Numbered from the stretch's first letter, positions 34,727-46,959 are shown. The stretch: 64,000 nucleotides of DNA from Cordia subcordata (GCA_028554755.1 JAPTOF010000020.1:9639001-9703000), one strand, 5' to 3'. Numbers and translations: made by a program. Notes: generated by a model not told the origin, from the sequence alone.

Positions 34727-35250
34727 AAAATAGCCAAAAATGAGTCATGTAAATAATAGTAGGTATGCTAACAAGTACATATAAACAATAGTGAGAACAG
34801 TTGTTGACATGAGGGCGGATATGTGATGGACGAGCCAAGACCAAGAGCCCAGCTCTAATACCATGTGGAAATTTAAAAAAAAAAAAAAAAGAACAAGAAA
34901 GCATGGGGAGAAAATATGAAAAGGTTGAAGATGGTTCGAGCCACTACCAATGGTGGCTCTAGAAAAGATAAAGACTTGTAAAGACTACATTGTGTATTCT
35001 TAATATTCATAAATACAATAGAATGACATTTATAGGCCTTATAACTTGATGATCAAAATTAAAAAACTAGGCTAATAAGGTAACTTGGTAAACAAGACTG
35101 TAAGTTAGACTAATAAAATAACTAAAATATTAAGGCAACTAAAATAATAAGGAAATCAATTTAATTGATTACCTAATCTATACTATTGCCTAATCTAATA
35201 CCATAAAATAAAAAAATACATTAATAATTAAAATATTTTTTAATATCATT

Positions 35251-35636
35251 TATCAGTTCGACGACAAGTCAATTTCCAATTATCAGAAAAAGGAAAATTC
35301 TTAATCAATTAAGCTATTGATGTTTGTAAGCATGTTTACCAAATATTACATTTTTTTCCCATATGAAACCACCGTACTAGTTTTTCTTCCAGAAGACAAA
35401 AACAGGCCAAAGACGTGTCTTCAACAAAGCTACATTGGATGTGACCTAAAAAGTAGTCGATTCTTCACTTACGTACAAGTATATAGTACCTCTTTGTCAT
35501 ACCCTCATAATTTCTTTTCTTTTTTTTTTTTGGGTCATATTATATATAACCATGCATGATTTTGGTACTGTATATACAAAGCAGAATAGAAAAACTGGTA
35601 GTGCAGTATCATGTTTCTTTTCATTGTTTATGGTCG
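35251..35636. other. short unassigned gap between elements F and G
   Basis: A frame at 35317-35559 is open but matches nothing recognised; no gene is called. Confidence 0.4.
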
Positions 35637-35641
35637 ATTCT

Positions 35642-35896
35642 TGTTAGTGAATATAAGTCCAGCTATATTAGTAGCAGCTCAAGTATAGTTGATGAGCTGT
35701 CAAGTGGAGTTGCATTAGTTAATGTTGAGAAGTCAAGATAGTTATTGGAGTGGACTTAGTGAATCTATGGTAGTTATAGAGTGGAAGTATCATTTGTACA
35801 TGTATAAATAGATGTATCATTGATAGATTAATAAGAGAGTTCATTTGCTAAAATATCTTTCTACAAGATGAATTGTTTTCTCTTTGAAATTCAACA
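35642..35896 (+). repeat. 5' LTR of copia element G
   Basis: TGTTAGTGAATATAAG to GAAATTCAACA. It includes TATAAATA near 35803, a plausible promoter element. Same length as the 3' LTR. Confidence 0.95.
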
Positions 35897-35910
35897 TGGT
35901 ATCGAGAGCA
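35897..35910 (+). other. primer-binding site of element G (initiator-Met tRNA type)
   Basis: TGGTATCGAGAGCA directly follows the LTR. It differs slightly from the usual TGGTATCAGAGC. Confidence 0.8.
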
Positions 35911-36139
35911 AGGTGAAAATCCTGTGAATTTATTTTTTCTGAATACGCATCGATTTCGAGCTTCCTTAAGTGTTGTGATCATCTGTCTCGGAGCTTTTGA
36001 GCAGTTTTCAAGGCAAATACTTCTGCTCAATCACCTCTCCAATCCAGGTGTTAAAGTTCTTATTCATCTTCATCATCTTTTTCATCATTCTTGTTTGAAT
36101 CTTCATCTTACCTTGATCATTATCTTCACAAATTGATCT

Positions 36140-36955
36140 ATGGATAACACTACTGATCCAGTTTTACCTTCTGGTCTTAATCGATTGTTACAACATTTTC
36201 CATCTTATGTAACAATCAAACTTGATAATCACAATTATTTGCTGTGGAAGACTCAATTTCAATCTGTTTTGAAAGCCATAGATTTCTTGATCATGTGACT
36301 AGCGTATCACCTTGTCCAGATCCTCAAGAAACACATCTTGATGGCACCATAACTATTAATCCTAGCTATACTTTATGGCAAACGATTGATCAACACCTAA
36401 AATCTTGCTTTTATGCTTCACTTTCACCTATTATTCTATCACATGTGTATAACCTCAACACAGCTCCAGAAATTTGGGAAGCCATAGAGCTATGTTTCAA
36501 ATCTAGTAGTCGTTCTCACATTCATTAGCTGAAGAATAGGCTCTCAAATCTTACAAAAGACACTAAAACTATTCAGCAATATCTTGATGAAATTAAAGGT
36601 ATTACTGATAGTTTAGCTGCCATTGATGAATCTATTTCAGAGGAAGATTTAGTATTCTTACATATTGAAAGGACTACCACCTGCGTATGATGCTTTAAAG
36701 GCGTCTATTAGATGCAGAGACATTACTATCATTGTTTCTGCTCTTAGAAGTCTTCTACTGGATGAGGAGCTCAATCTCTCTTTCTCTAATAAGGTTACTA
36801 TTACAGAGTATTCCTCTTCATCTTCAGAAGTTCAGACTACTTTTTATTCAGCTCAAGGACTATCTAGAGGCAGGGGTAGAGGTCAATATAATGCATATAG
36901 AGGTGGTAGAGGAAGAGGACAAGGTCGAGCTACTTCAACCAACACTTCTCAGTAG
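36140..36955 (+). pseudogene. copia Gag, broken by frameshifts and stops
   Basis: The ATG at 36140 opens a frame with FPSYVTIKLDNHNYLLWKTQ, the usual copia gag start. A one-base shift near 36270 moves reading to LDHVTSVSPCPDP and YTLWQTIDQHLKSCFYASLS. TAG at 36526 replaces a glutamine before LKNRLSNLTKDTKTIQQYLD, a second shift occurs near 36665 (GLPPAYDALKASIR follows), and a Gly/Arg-rich tail (RGRGRGQYNAYRGGRGRGQG) ends at TAG 36953. The knuckle just downstream reads CQIYGKPNHNALQC, with the second cysteine changed to tyrosine, so RNA binding would be lost. Confidence 0.92.
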
Positions 36956-36973
36956 TCTCAAACTCAAACATCT

Positions 36974-38950
36974 ATGACTAGGCAACCTCCATCTTTCTTT
37001 TGTCAAATCTATGGCAAACCTAATCATAATGCTCTTCAATGCTGGCACAGGCTAAATACTACTAACTACTATTATGTGAAGCCTGACAACAAAGCAATGA
37101 CTGCTCAAGCTGTACCTGCACAATCCACTTCAAACACCTGGTATCTGGATACTGGAGCAACTAGTCATGTTACTAATAATGCCAAGAATCTGCAGCAAGC
37201 TCAATCGTATCAAGGATCAGAGATAATTACAGTAGGCAATGGTACAAATCTTCAAATCACACAAACTGGTTTTGGTATACTTCATACCTCTTCAGCATCT
37301 TTTCATATTTCAAATATCTTGTTTGTTCATTCCATATCTTCAAATCTTATCTTTGTCTATCAGCTTACAAGAGATAACAATTGCACTGCTGTTTTCAATA
37401 CTCAAGGGGTGACTATCCTGGACAATACTTCCAATTTGGTGATGTTCCACGGCCCCTGTAAGCAAGGTTTCTATCCCTTTCCTGCTGACACTTCAAGCTT
37501 AGTTTCTCCATCTTCATTGTCTTCAAAAGATTTTTCAACTGCTCACTGTTATCTCACCACATCTACAATTCCTTCTGATGATAGACTTTGGCATCTCAGG
37601 CTTGGACACCCTGCAAGAAATGCTTCTATTACTATAGCTTTTATTTTGAATAAGCAGCTTAAGCACTTTACTGAGCATTGTGTAGATTGTGCAGTGGCCA
37701 AATCTCATAAACAGCCCTTTGCTCTTTCTAGTTTTAGAACTACTAATCTATTTCAACTAGTTCATTCAGATGTATGGGGGCCTGCACACATAGATTCTTG
37801 TAAACAATACAAGTTTTATATCATATTTTTGGATGACTTTTCTGGTTATTCTTGGATTTATCCTCTTAAACAAAAGTCAGAAGCCTATGATGCATTTGTT
37901 AGTTTTTCTGCAATGATAAAGACACAGTTTCACACAAACATCAAAGTCTTAAGGACTGATCATGGTGGGGAATACACTAGTCAGAAATTTGGTTTGTATC
38001 TGCAAAATCTTGATATCATTCATCAAACTACATGTCTACACACACCTGAACAAAATGGCAAAGTTGCAAGAAAGCATCAACATCTCATTGAAACTACTCT
38101 TTCACTACTCAATCACAGTAAATTGCCTTCCAAATTTTTGTTGGAAGTATTAGCAACTATTCTTTATCTTATAAATAGATTGCCCTCACCCACACTTCAA
38201 AATCAATCACCATTTTCAATCTTGTTTCACACACAACCAGATTACAATGCTTTAAGAGTGTTTGGCTGCTTATGCTTTCCTTGGTTAAAACCTTACATAT
38301 CTCATAAGCTTGAAAATAGATCCAAGCCTTGTATTTTTCTAGGTTATTCCTCCATTACAAAAAGGTACAAGTGTATGGAGATTGAGACAGAAAGAGTTTA
38401 CATGTCCAGGCATGTCAAATTCTTTGAAACATGTTTTCCATATCATAATACTCCTAATAATGCATCATCATTGTCTATTGATCATTTTTCTCCCACATTC
38501 ATTCTGTCTAGGCAACAATCTCATTCTAGTCCTATAACATCTCTAGAAGGAGTTCTTCAAGCACCTTCCATAACTTTAAACACATCCTATTCACATACTA
38601 CTCCTGTTATTCAGCCTAATAACATGGGTTCCTCTCCAATATCTACATCCTCTTCTTCATCCATTTCTACTCATAATGATTGTCCTGCTATGAGTCCATC
38701 ATCAGACTCTTCTTTATCTAATTCTCTTATTCCTCATAATTCCAACACTCATCCAATGCAAACAAGATCTAAAATAGGTCATCTTCCACCACCCTATCAT
38801 AGGCTTCATAACACAGTTCTATTGCCTGCTGCCACTAAACCTAGTTCTCATAAGGAAGTCTGCAGATTTTCTTGTTGGAAACAAGCTATGCAGGAGGAAT
38901 ATAATGCCTTAATCAAGCATAATACATGGAAATTAGTTCCTCTTCCATAG
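36974..38950 (+). pseudogene. copia protease-integrase and start of RT, ends at a premature TAG
   Basis: This 658-codon open stretch begins in the gag knuckle. The protease motif WYLDTGATSHVTNN lies at about residues 56-69. The integrase zinc finger is WHLRLGHPA ... HCVDCAVAKSH. The catalytic core has HSDVWGP, LRTDHGGEY and PEQNGKVARKHQHLIE, which supply the D, D and E residues. The GKGR-like region and chromatin-facing tail follow as a Ser/Pro/Thr-rich stretch, then RT begins (WKQAMQEEYNALIKHNTW). TAG 38948-38950 interrupts the frame at LP*DM; reading continues in the same frame. All catalytic residues are visible. Confidence 0.94.
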
Positions 38951-39610
38951 GATATGACTCCAATAGGCTGCAAATGGGTTTATAGAATTAAAAGGAATGC
39001 AGATGGAAGTATATCCAGATATAAAGCAAGATTAGTGGCCAAAGGTTTTCATCAGGTACATGGAATTGATTATATGGAGACTTTTAGTCCAGTTGCTAAG
39101 CAGCAAACCATAAGGACTGTCCTTACTTTGGCTTTACACTATGGTTGGTTACTTTATCAACTAGATGTTTCCAATGCTTTCCTTCATGGAGATTTAGAGG
39201 AAAATGTCTATATGGTTCAGCCTCTAGGTTTTGAGGATCCCCAAAATCCTAATATGGTCTGTAAGTTGCAAAAATTATTATATGGTCTAAAACAAGCTCC
39301 AAGAGCTTGGTTTTCTAAGCTCTTACAGTTCTTACTAAATCAAGGTTTTCACAACATTGCTACTGATTCTTCCTTGTTCATCCACAAGACTGCACAATTT
39401 ACTTTGATTCTCTTGGTCTATGTGGATGATATCATCCTTACAGGCAGTAGCACTGCAGTAATGTCTGCATTTATCAAGACTATGTAGCAAGCCTTTTCTA
39501 TGAAATACTTAGCAAAATAATCTTTTTTCTTAAGAATTGAGGTTCAAGAAGTTTCTACAAGACTATTTCTTCATCAAACAAAGTATGCCAAGGACATACG
39601 TTGCAAAGCA
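38951..39610 (+). pseudogene. copia reverse transcriptase, interrupted
   Basis: In frame with the upstream ORF. Motifs in order are GCKWVYRIKRNADGSISRYK, RLVAKGFHQVHGIDYMETFS, LDVSNAFLHGDLEENVYM, LLYGLKQAPRAWF and LLVYVDDIILTGSS, with the catalytic YVDD intact. Stops TAG 39485 and TAA 39518 then break the thumb region, where family members read roughly like LGDLSFFLGIE. The enzyme would copy element RNA into DNA but cannot be made whole here. Confidence 0.93.
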
Positions 39611-40380
39611 GGCATGACTGATTGCAAGCCATCCACAACACCTGTAGTTTCTAAAGGCAAAAAGACAAAGGACTCTCCACTTTTTGCAAATCCTACACAT
39701 TATAGAAGTTTGGCAGGAGAACTTCAATACATTACAATCACTAAGCCAAAGCTTCAGTATGCTGTTAGCTCTTTATGTCAGAAAATGCATTATCCTACAG
39801 TGGCTAATTTTACTGATCTCGAAAGGGTTTTAAGATATATCAAAGGGACATTGAATCAAGGTCTTCTTTTTACTGCAGGTTTTCTTCAACTTCATGCTTA
39901 CTCAGATAGTGATTGGACAAATGATCCTTTGGATAAGAAGTCTACTACAGGGTTCTGTATTTTTCTAGGATCTAACTTGATCTCTTGGAGCTCAAAGAAA
40001 CAGCCTACAGTTGCCAGAAGTTCTATTGAAGCTGAGTATAGAGCTATGGCTCAAATTGCAGCTGAAATAACTTGGCTCACCTATCTTTTACAGGCTCTTT
40101 CTATTCAAATTGCTACTCCAACATTGGCCTATGATAATGTTTCAGCAATTGCTTTGGCTTCAAATCCTGTGTTTCATAACAAACCAAGCACATAGCTATA
40201 GACTATCATTATACAAGAGAACAGGTGCTCAATAAAAAGCTTTCTATATCATATATTCCTACGGAGGATCAATTGGCAAATCTTTTCACAAAGAGTTTGC
40301 CTTCCTCGAAATTCTTCTATCTCTCAAACAAGCTTCCCTTAGTCCAATCCCTCTTCGGTCAGCTTGAGGGGGGATGTTAG
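39611..40380 (+). pseudogene. copia RNase H and polyprotein C-terminus, frameshifted at the end
   Basis: Connection region KPSTTPV then YRSLAGELQYI and LRYIKGTLNQGLL. RNase H residues are in AYSDSDWTND, ARSSIEAEYRAMA and YDNVSAIALA. A one-base shift near 40190 takes reading from HNKPST to KHIAIDYHYTREQVLN and PTEDQLANLFTKSLP, ending at TAG 40378-40380 just inside the 3' LTR. This full-length tail shows the copy was once complete. Confidence 0.9.
40362..40374 (+). other. polypurine tract of element G
   Basis: GCTTGAGGGGGGA lies directly before TGTTAG of the 3' LTR. Confidence 0.85.
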
Positions 40381-40629
40381 TGAATATAAGTCCAGCTATA
40401 TTAGTAGCAACTCAAGTATAGTTGATAAGCTATCAAGTGGAGTTGCATTAGTTAATGTTGAGAAGTAAAGTTAGTTATTCAAGTGGACTTAGTGAATCTA
40501 TGGCAATTATAGAGTGGAAGTATCATTTGTACATGTATAAATAACTGTATCATTGATAGATTAATAAGAGAGCTCATTTGCTAAAATATCTTTCTACAAG
40601 ATGAATTGTTTTCTCTCTGAAATTCAACA
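40375..40629 (+). repeat. 3' LTR of copia element G
   Basis: 255 bp; nine of roughly 13 differences from the 5' LTR are transitions. Confidence 0.95.
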
Positions 40630-40634
40630 ATTCT

Positions 40635-42887
40635 CTCTGTTAGTGTTACCAGCAAAATATGGTAAGAGTTTTCCTTTTATTTATATACATTTTCACTTTA
40701 AGTTAAAATATCCTTTAAATTATATTAAATTTGAAAGTAATTTTCATCGGGTCTAGAACAATAAAAGAAAAGTCATCCTATTAAATGCACTTTTTTAGGA
40801 TTTGATCTTACAATCTCTTTCTTACAGAGATAAAATTATTATCACTTTAATTAATAACTTGTTTAAAAATTTCTGTTTTAGAAAAAACACAAAATAGAGA
40901 CGACGAATTACAAGAACAATTGTAGCCAAGTTGAAGCCGAGTAAGCTTTTTCGTCAACCTTCTGTGGCGCTGGAGCAATTGCTTATTTTAAAGTGACACA
41001 TACTCCCAAGCTACTCTACATCTCATACTAGTATCTTTAGTATCTGTACTTTGTGCTTGTGAATTTTTTCTGATTAAGTTAGAAGTATATATTATTTTTA
41101 ATTTTGCATTACAATTAAAATACAAAATTAAAAATTTTTGGGGCCATTTTGCTAAAGTATGGAATTTTAAAAAAGTGGGTTATTTTTTAAGGGTTTTATT
41201 GAAAATTAGAAGTCACGTGTTTCTTTTTTTTTTTCTTTATCTTTCTCTTCATTTAATAAATTGTAATTTGTAGTTGGATTCTTTTTTTTTCGTTTTCTTA
41301 GTGGTTTATTTGACATAGGTATTTACTTACCTTTTGTGAACTTATTTTTTTTCTTTTACTTTCATAAAATTCTCACTGAATATTACATAATATTCAAAAA
41401 ATAGTTGTAAAATATTGAATTGAAAATACTTTTTATGTATTCTATAATACTTATTGAGCCATTATTTTTCCATTTTTCTTTATGGTTTCACTTAGAATTG
41501 GTAGTAAGGGACTTTCTCTATTTTCTTGTTTTTCATCACTTTACTTTTTTATATTTAGAAATTATTTTGTTAATTTTGCTTATAAGTCATTTAATATTGT
41601 GATATTTCTTTTTTTCTAAGTTTGAAAATTAATGATTTTTCACTTTGGACATTACTATTTACAAAATTATACAACTTAACTTGTATTATCTCTTATATTA
41701 ACTCATGAGGCACCCAAAAAGTGCTTCATAGCTCACTTGAAGTTTAACTTTTTTTAATAGTACATAGATAGATATATAGTAGTATAGATCATACACTATA
41801 TACATAATAGATTTTGGACTTATAAACTTTAATTTAACTTTGGACCTAATAAATAATTATGTGTAATTAGTTGAGTGTTATCCAAATTATATGATGAAGT
41901 ATCATCATATTAAACTCATTAGATATCCAAAGTCCATGGGTATATAAAAATTTTAAATTTTTTATTTTTTTTGTGTGTTCTTTATATTTTTTTATGACAT
42001 CTTGAGAATTTTGACATATTTTATTTAGTAAATATCTGAAATTAGAGAAGGTAAGTGTATTACATAATTTAGGCCCTATATTGTCAAATTTTTAATGATA
42101 TGGTTAAATTGAACACTTTCAAATCCATATGAATTTATTAACTTGAAGAAGAAAAAGAATAAAATAATGAGAAATTGTAGACTTGTAGTAAAATTTTTCT
42201 TATTTGTTAGTATTAAATAATAATTATTTCACAAAGTAATTAATAGAAATGGAGCATACGAAACATGAAATGTGGCAAAACTTGAGCCATAACTAGTAGA
42301 GTTTCTTTCTTTTCTTATTAATGTCACCTGTCTTTTTATTTTGTGAGATATTTTTCCTCTAAAAGGTCACAACTTTTTTTATTAATATCTATGCATTTTT
42401 ATTATTTTAATTTCTCAATTAAAATTTTTTATTTAAATACTATAACTCTCTCATTAAAAAAATTTATATTAAAAATATTATCAAAAATTGATTCTTATAA
42501 TTATATTAATATTTTATCCTCGTACAGACTTATGAAAGTCTACATATCTATTTGTATATATTGTATAAATAGGGTGGTTCAAGGATAAAACATGTAAAAG
42601 CTTTACTTTGGCCCCATATTTTAAATTTTATATTTATAATTTATAGAAAAATGACGTTATTTTACTGTGCATTATAAATAATCAAATTTAATTTTGTTTA
42701 ACCAAAAAAAAACAGAAGAGAAAATCACAACAACAAAAGGACCCACTTATCCCGAATATATCCCATTCTTTTCTCTTAATTAGTCAATAACAACTCTATG
42801 ACACAAAATCCCACGATCCCTATTTTCTCTCCAATTTTCTCTCTCTACTATCAATCTTTACTTCAAACTGATGAATAAGTGTTTTAT
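40635..42887. other. AT-rich intergenic DNA, no gene seen
   Basis: Long T- and A-rich sequence. Frames at 41420-41602 and 42343-42588 are low-complexity and unsupported. Confidence 0.5.
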
Positions 42888-42895
42888 TCTTTTTA

Positions 42896-43259
42896 GAGTT
42901 TACTATTTCCTATGATCTCTCTCTCTTTCTATTTTTAATTTATCTCTATCAATTTCTTTTTCTTTTAGAGCATGATCTTTGTTGGAGGTTACTCAAGAAA
43001 TAATTTATTTCACAATCAAGCTTTAATTATCAGGTTCTATTATTCTTAAGTTGAATATTTTTATTAGTCATCCTTATTAGAATTCACTATTTCCTATGAT
43101 TTCCCTCTCTTTCTTTTTTTAATTTATCTCTATCAATTTCTTTTTCTTTTAGAGCATGATCTTTTTTGGAGGGGTCTCAAGAAATAATTTGTTTCGCAAT
43201 CAAACTTTAATTATCAGGTTCATTGATTCTTAAGTTAAATATTTTTATTAGTCTTCTAA
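42896..43259. repeat. tandem duplication of ~182 bp
   Basis: Copies begin with CACTATTTCCTATGAT-type sequence at about 42896 and 43078. Both contain TTTCTTTTTCTTTTAGAGCATG and CTCAAGAAATAATTT, then ATTCTTAAGTTAAATATTTTTATTAG. A handful of substitutions separate them. Confidence 0.85.
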
Positions 43260-43356
43260 TTTATACTTTTCATAGTTGTTTTTTATTTTTGTAGTTTAGT
43301 CTTGCACGAAAAAGTTAGCAATGTACATAAGTTAGATGAGAATGAAATGCAAGAAG

Positions 43357-43357
<1 letters not shown>

Positions 43358-43402
<45 letters not shown>
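43358..43402. repeat. (AT)n microsatellite
   Basis: Uninterrupted alternation of A and T over about 45 bases. Confidence 0.95.
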
Positions 43403-43404
<2 letters not shown>

Positions 43405-43691
43405 AAAGAGAATTAATGTCTTTTCCATCAATATCACATGTCTTTATTTCGTAAGATGTTTACCCTCTAAAAGTCTAGCCTTTCCGATTAATGTCTATAC
43501 TTTTTCTAATTTACTTTCCCAATTTGAATGTTTTATCCAATCAATGTAAATTTATCATTAAAAAATATGATTAGTATTGAAAAATATATCAAGAATTAAA
43601 GTTTGTAAAAAATGTTTATATTTTATTCTCGCACACACTATAAATATATGTATATCTGTATCTATATTATATCTATATCTATATATTGCAT

Positions 43692-44237
43692 ACGCAAATT
43701 ATGCCATACACCCACATGATGGTACACCCAAAGGTGCACAGTGCATCACCTAACAAATCTCATAATCCGGCTTTCGAATCAATGTGAAATTTAACGAGAT
43801 AACTCTCCTTATGCTGACGAACACAACACAACAATCCGATTTTCGATCGAACACTGGTAACACCTTCGATTGCAAGCTCCAAAATCATTCATAGATTATA
43901 AACATTTGGTTCACAAGTTGTGGAATATCTTAAATAGTCGTAAACGGTTAATCTATCATTGTGAACATATAATATAAAACTTTTGAACAAATAATGTAAG
44001 AGTAATAGATAATTAAATTGTAAATAATTAAAAGTTTTGAACATAAAGTGTTAAAATTGTAAACATATAACATGTAATGTAAATAATTAAAAGTTGTAAA
44101 CGTATAGTACAAAAATAATTAAAAGTTGTAAACATATAGTATAAAAATTGTGAACTTATAATAACAAAATTATAACCGTGCTACTATGAGATGCACAATA
44201 CCAAGTGAGTGCATAATGTGTAGGGTGCATGGTATCC
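43692..44237 (-). repeat. dispersed repeat family R1, copy 2
   Basis: Inverted relative to 5373-5876. Its complement starts GGATACCATGCACCC, includes the same 20-bp degenerate array (GTAAACATATAATGTAAAAATTGT phrases), then the conserved block, ending ATGGCATAATTTGCGTAT. It is longer at the edges and helps define the family. Confidence 0.7.
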
Positions 44238-46136
44238 ATGCTCGTATTATATAATGTAGAGTCCGTATGTTTTTATCTTTTAATGCCACATCTTAATTTT
44301 ATCATTTTCTTTCTCCAAAAATGAGTTATACTCCGATAAATATATTATTTAGCTTCAGCCTTTTTTTCCCAAAGTTAGATTATTCTTTATTTTACTTTTC
44401 TAATTTAAATATTTTATTCAATTATTGCATATCACTAATGATTAATATCGAAAACTTACCATACATTAAATTTTGTAAAGTATATTTATCTCTTATCTTA
44501 ACATAGCATATTAAAAATTATTCATTTCTTCCATGCATCTTCTGAATTATACTCAAGTTTGTTTGTAGGAAAGAGACCAGTGATATAGAATTTCTAAAAA
44601 TTCATTTCTCAAAACATTTTTCTACTGCATATTATATTCAAAAACTAACAAAGGGAGAGAAACATAAAAAGAAGATGGTTAATTTATTTTAAAGAAAGAT
44701 TAAGAAAGAGTTAAAAAACAATATGATATGAGGTGTGCATCGCGACCAACAGGGAGAAGAAGTAAGCGTGTTTGATATATGAAAAAGAGGAGGAAATTAT
44801 TCTTTTTTTTGGGTTTAAAGTAAATAGAGTGAATAGTCTCTATTCCTTAATTACGATTGATTACAAATGCACATTGTTTTTAGTAATTTCAAAATAAATA
44901 CGGAACCTTCTTGTAGCTTAACCATAATGTTGGCAGCAATGTCCTGATCTTCCACAAACGACTTGTACATGAAGTAGTTGTCCTTCATTGCATGAATGTC
45001 TAGTAGTAGTAGCTCAACAATCTGAAACTTATATTCTGATTATTTTTGTGATAGTTTGCTTGGTGAGGTTCAAATAATTGGCACCAGGTGATGTGTGCCA
45101 CACTCCACTTGTCTTTCGTAATCAAGCCAGAAGCCAAACAAGATGACGTAGCAGCTTATTTTTGACACTCCACTTGTCTTTCGTAATCAAGCCAAAAGCC
45201 AAACAAGATGACGTAGCAGCTTATTTTTGAACGGTCATGTCTATGGAGTACAAACGTAGGACTGTAGCATACTCGTACACAAGGTTTTGTTTCATATTAT
45301 ATCTTTTACTATTTATTTATCATGTAATTAACATGTTAATAATAGCTTTTGAGTGGAGAAAAAGCTCCCAGCCCCTAATTTTTTATTGTTATGATTTTAA
45401 GTACTGTTTTTAGAAAAAATATTTGAGCATCAAATTTCCTATTTTAACCTTATTTTTTAATTTTGTTGTGAACTATCTTCATCCTTTTATTTTGTCCATG
45501 CCCTTTTATCTTAGTTATTATAGTGTATTTAATAAATTATGTATTTATATTTTATATGTCAAAGTTAAATTATCATATTTTTAGTAATTCTTTCAAAAAT
45601 AAATAAATAATTACATTTTTACTATGTTTTAACTGACATTTTGTTTTTATATCCTTAATTGTTAATCTCACAATATAAATAATTTTTTGACAATATTTAC
45701 TAAAAAGGTAAATGCATATTTAAATAATAAGAACTTGTATTGAAATAAATAACTATTTAAATTCTAAAAAGAGTTACTTACAGTTATTTTAAATAATCTT
45801 TTGTAAGCCAGTGTAAACACCTCTAAAAGCTAAAGCTAACTAACCTGCTAGTTGGCCAATTTTTGAAAAGAACTTTTACGTGGAAGCTAAAATTAAAAAT
45901 TCTTAAAAATTAGAAGCTCTTAATTAAAATTCTCCGAAAGGGTTCTTAAGATATTGGTTTTATATCATCTCAGTTTGTTTTGTTCTTTTTTGTTTTCCAA
46001 AAATACCACTTGAAAATAGGTGAGAGTCTAACATCTAAAACGCAAGGTTAAATAATTAACCAATTTTATTCAATAATAATTTTATCTAAAACTTTACTAT
46101 GAAAGCTCAACAGCTCTCGAGCATAGAGCCTATTAA
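44238..46136. other. intergenic DNA
   Basis: No gene. Apart from the 65-bp duplication listed separately, it is AT-rich. The stretch 45990-46135 resembles repeat remnants near 75-255 and 58450-58570 (a GTTTGGCC-type MITE phrase). Confidence 0.45.
45100..45229. repeat. 65-bp tandem duplication, nearly perfect
   Basis: Copies 45100-45164 and 45165-45229 (ACACTCCACTTGTCTTTCGT...CTTATTTTTG) differ at one visible base. It contains GATGACGTAGCAG. The near identity suggests a recent event. Confidence 0.92.
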
Positions 46137-46380
46137 GGGCCTTTTTGGATTGGCTTTTTTTTAAAGAAAAAACACCTTTTTTTTTCTAAAAAAGTTATAT
46201 TAAATTTACAATAATTATTTGATTTGGCTTCTAAAAAAGTTAAAACTCTAAAAAAAAAAAACTCAAATATAACTTTTTTTAAAAGCCAAAATTATTAACT
46301 TATAAAAAAAATTAATTTTCAAAAATTATTAAAAAAATATTTTTAAAAAAAGCTAATTCAAATGAGTTCTAAGAAGATAC
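46137..46380. mobile_element. AT-rich MITE, family M1, copy 2
   Basis: Left end TTTTTGGATTGGCTTTTTTT, right end complement GAACTCATTTGAATTAGCTTT. The centre shares ACAATAATTATTTGATTTGG with the copy at 51516-51738. Non-coding. Confidence 0.6.
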
Positions 46381-46959
46381 TACACTTCCTGATGATCCTG
46401 TTTGTGGTGACGCGATGACAACGTCACATATTACAAAGGGGTAAAGTTTGTGGCGGCCAGTAATATTAGTAGTTGGTGAATTTTATTTGGCCTATTATGT
46501 TCGATTTTTTTTTTTAAGAAATACACTTCTTTATGAGATTTTTATAAAAAAAAAATTCCCTAATTTAAGATGAGATTTCAAAAGTATCATTTTCAGTCTT
46601 TCATAAGCTAAATTTGGTAATTCAATTATGGAAAGCTGATTGCTTGACAACGTGGTAGCAATATTTTCAACTTTTGTTAATTAAATTACCGAACGTGACT
46701 TGAATTATTAAAAGGTAATTGAATTACCGAAAACTACTAGAAAATCAAATATATTCCTGATACTGTGGTTGACATCATAGCAGCAAGATTCTTAAATTTT
46801 GGTAATTCAATTGCCAAACGGTATTTGAAACGTGGTTCTCAACCTAAGCTTTGGCTGCCTTGACATGGCAATCAAATGTTGAAACCACTATATTAACCCT
46901 CGACCCCCGCCCCCTCTCCCCCTCTCCCCCCCTCCCCCGCCAAAAAAAAAAAAAAAATC

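Larger units (their letters stand above)
32363..35245 (-). mobile_element. non-coding LTR retroelement (TRIM/LARD-like, copia-type primer site), element F
   Basis: LTRs are 32363-34317 (split by a 1607-bp insertion) and 34864-35245 (382 bp), both starting TGTGGAAATT. The flanking duplication TCATT is perfect (32358-32362, 35246-35250). On the minus strand the right LTR is followed by TGGTATTAGAGCTGGGC, an initiator-Met primer site. The other LTR is preceded by the purine run AAGAGGGG. The 546-bp interior (34318-34863) has no coding capacity but holds five small hairpins. Movement would need enzymes from a copia element. Confidence 0.85.
35642..40629 (+). mobile_element. Ty1/copia LTR retrotransposon, full length but inactivated (element G)
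   Basis: Two 255-bp LTRs (35642-35896 and 40375-40629) differ at about 13 sites by eye, and the target duplication ATTCT (35637-35641, 40630-40634) is perfect. The primer site TGGTATCGAGAGC follows the left LTR and the purine tract TTGAGGGGGGA precedes the right one. Between them gag, protease, integrase, RT and RNase H lie in copia order. At least four or five stops and three frameshifts break the ORF, so it is dead. It is the most complete element here. Confidence 0.96.

Noticed and set aside
37962..38153. Plus-strand frame inside copia pol
   Set aside because: Shadow of the integrase frame.
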